Shown: one piece after another, positions 7,424-7,494 of the stretch
How the letters are laid out: each line of letters opens with the position of its first letter
How positions within the stretch are numbered: position 1 is the first letter of the stretch
Source: an uncultured Selenomonadaceae bacterium
Lineage (GTDB): Bacteria > Bacillota > Negativicutes > Selenomonadales > Selenomonadaceae
Direction: 5' to 3'
Assembly (NCBI GenBank): GCA_905233325.1
Contig: CAJODU010000072.1
Span: 1,318 to 8,811 of the forward strand
Length of the DNA: 7,494 nt
Position numbers and translations under genes: made by a program
The notes under the pieces: generated by a model
Databases searched by the model: none
What the model was told of the DNA's origin: nothing
What the model saw: only the letters and a program-made list of their open reading frames with translations

Positions 7424-7428
7424 CCTCC
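7424..7428 (-). promoter_or_regulatory. Ribosome binding site deciding a TTG start for the first glycosyltransferase
   Basis: A perfect GGAGG on the minus strand sits 7 nt before the TTG at 7416, directly ahead of SLNFEKLYD, the point where similarity to the paralogue begins. It rules against the longer frame beginning at the ATG at 7458. Confidence 0.8.
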
Positions 7429-7446
7429 GAAACGTCCATTTGAAGT

Positions 7447-7475
7447 ATAATATAACATTTGAGTAGAAAAATCAA
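7447..7475 (-). promoter_or_regulatory. Sigma-A-type promoter of the glycan operon
   Basis: On the minus strand, TTGATT (-35, bases 7475-7470) and TATTAT (-10, bases 7452-7447) are 17 nt apart. An overlapping alternative is an extended -10 of the TG-n-TATATT form with a 15 nt spacer. Transcription would start near 7440, giving a leader of about two dozen bases before the TTG at 7416. If real, the three-gene operon begins here and does not continue from genes beyond the right edge. Pattern evidence only. Confidence 0.5.
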
Positions 7476-7494
7476 CGGTTAGTTTAAATTTAAC

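Overview
The window holds six protein genes on a chromosome-like stretch of a low-to-moderate GC bacterium: five complete genes and one cut by the left edge. No RNA gene, mobile element or CRISPR array was seen. A fused CobA-HemD, TTG/GTG starts with strong Shine-Dalgarno sites, an MtlD and a lactose/cellobiose-type EIIC suggest a Firmicute. A Wzm/TagG-type polysaccharide exporter beside sugar-polymer glycosyltransferases would suit an outer-membrane Firmicute (Negativicutes, Selenomonas-like), but this placement is inference.

Left part (1-2186): the C-terminal half of mannitol-1-phosphate 5-dehydrogenase (mtlD, + strand) converges on a cobA-hemD fusion (- strand) with only 4 bp between the stop codons. 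CobA-HemD makes uroporphyrinogen III and methylates it to precorrin-2, the branch point to siroheme and cobalamin. It has its own sigma-A-like promoter and leader.

Middle (2187-3597): a divergent intergenic region, then a stand-alone PTS EIIC-like membrane protein (+ strand) with no EIIA or EIIB beside it. Its fold signature is clear, but the conserved substrate His and the GGSG-type motif of working EIICs appear to be missing.

Right part (3598-7475): a compact three-gene operon on the - strand, read from the right edge leftward. It has a promoter at about 7447-7475, two tandem paralogous GlfT2-like (galactofuranosyltransferase-type, GT2 family) glycosyltransferases, and an ABC-2 polysaccharide export permease. 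The genes overlap by 11 nt and 1 nt, which implies translational coupling. The layout resembles the galactan assembly and export genes of mycobacteria (GlfT1/GlfT2 with Wzm/Wzt), so a cell-surface glycan, possibly galactofuranose-containing, is the best guess for the product. The ABC ATPase partner and any UDP-galactopyranose mutase are not in the window. The glycan operon is the most interesting part of the window; the EIIC-like protein comes second. Nearly all sequence is coding, and no gap exceeds 170 bases.
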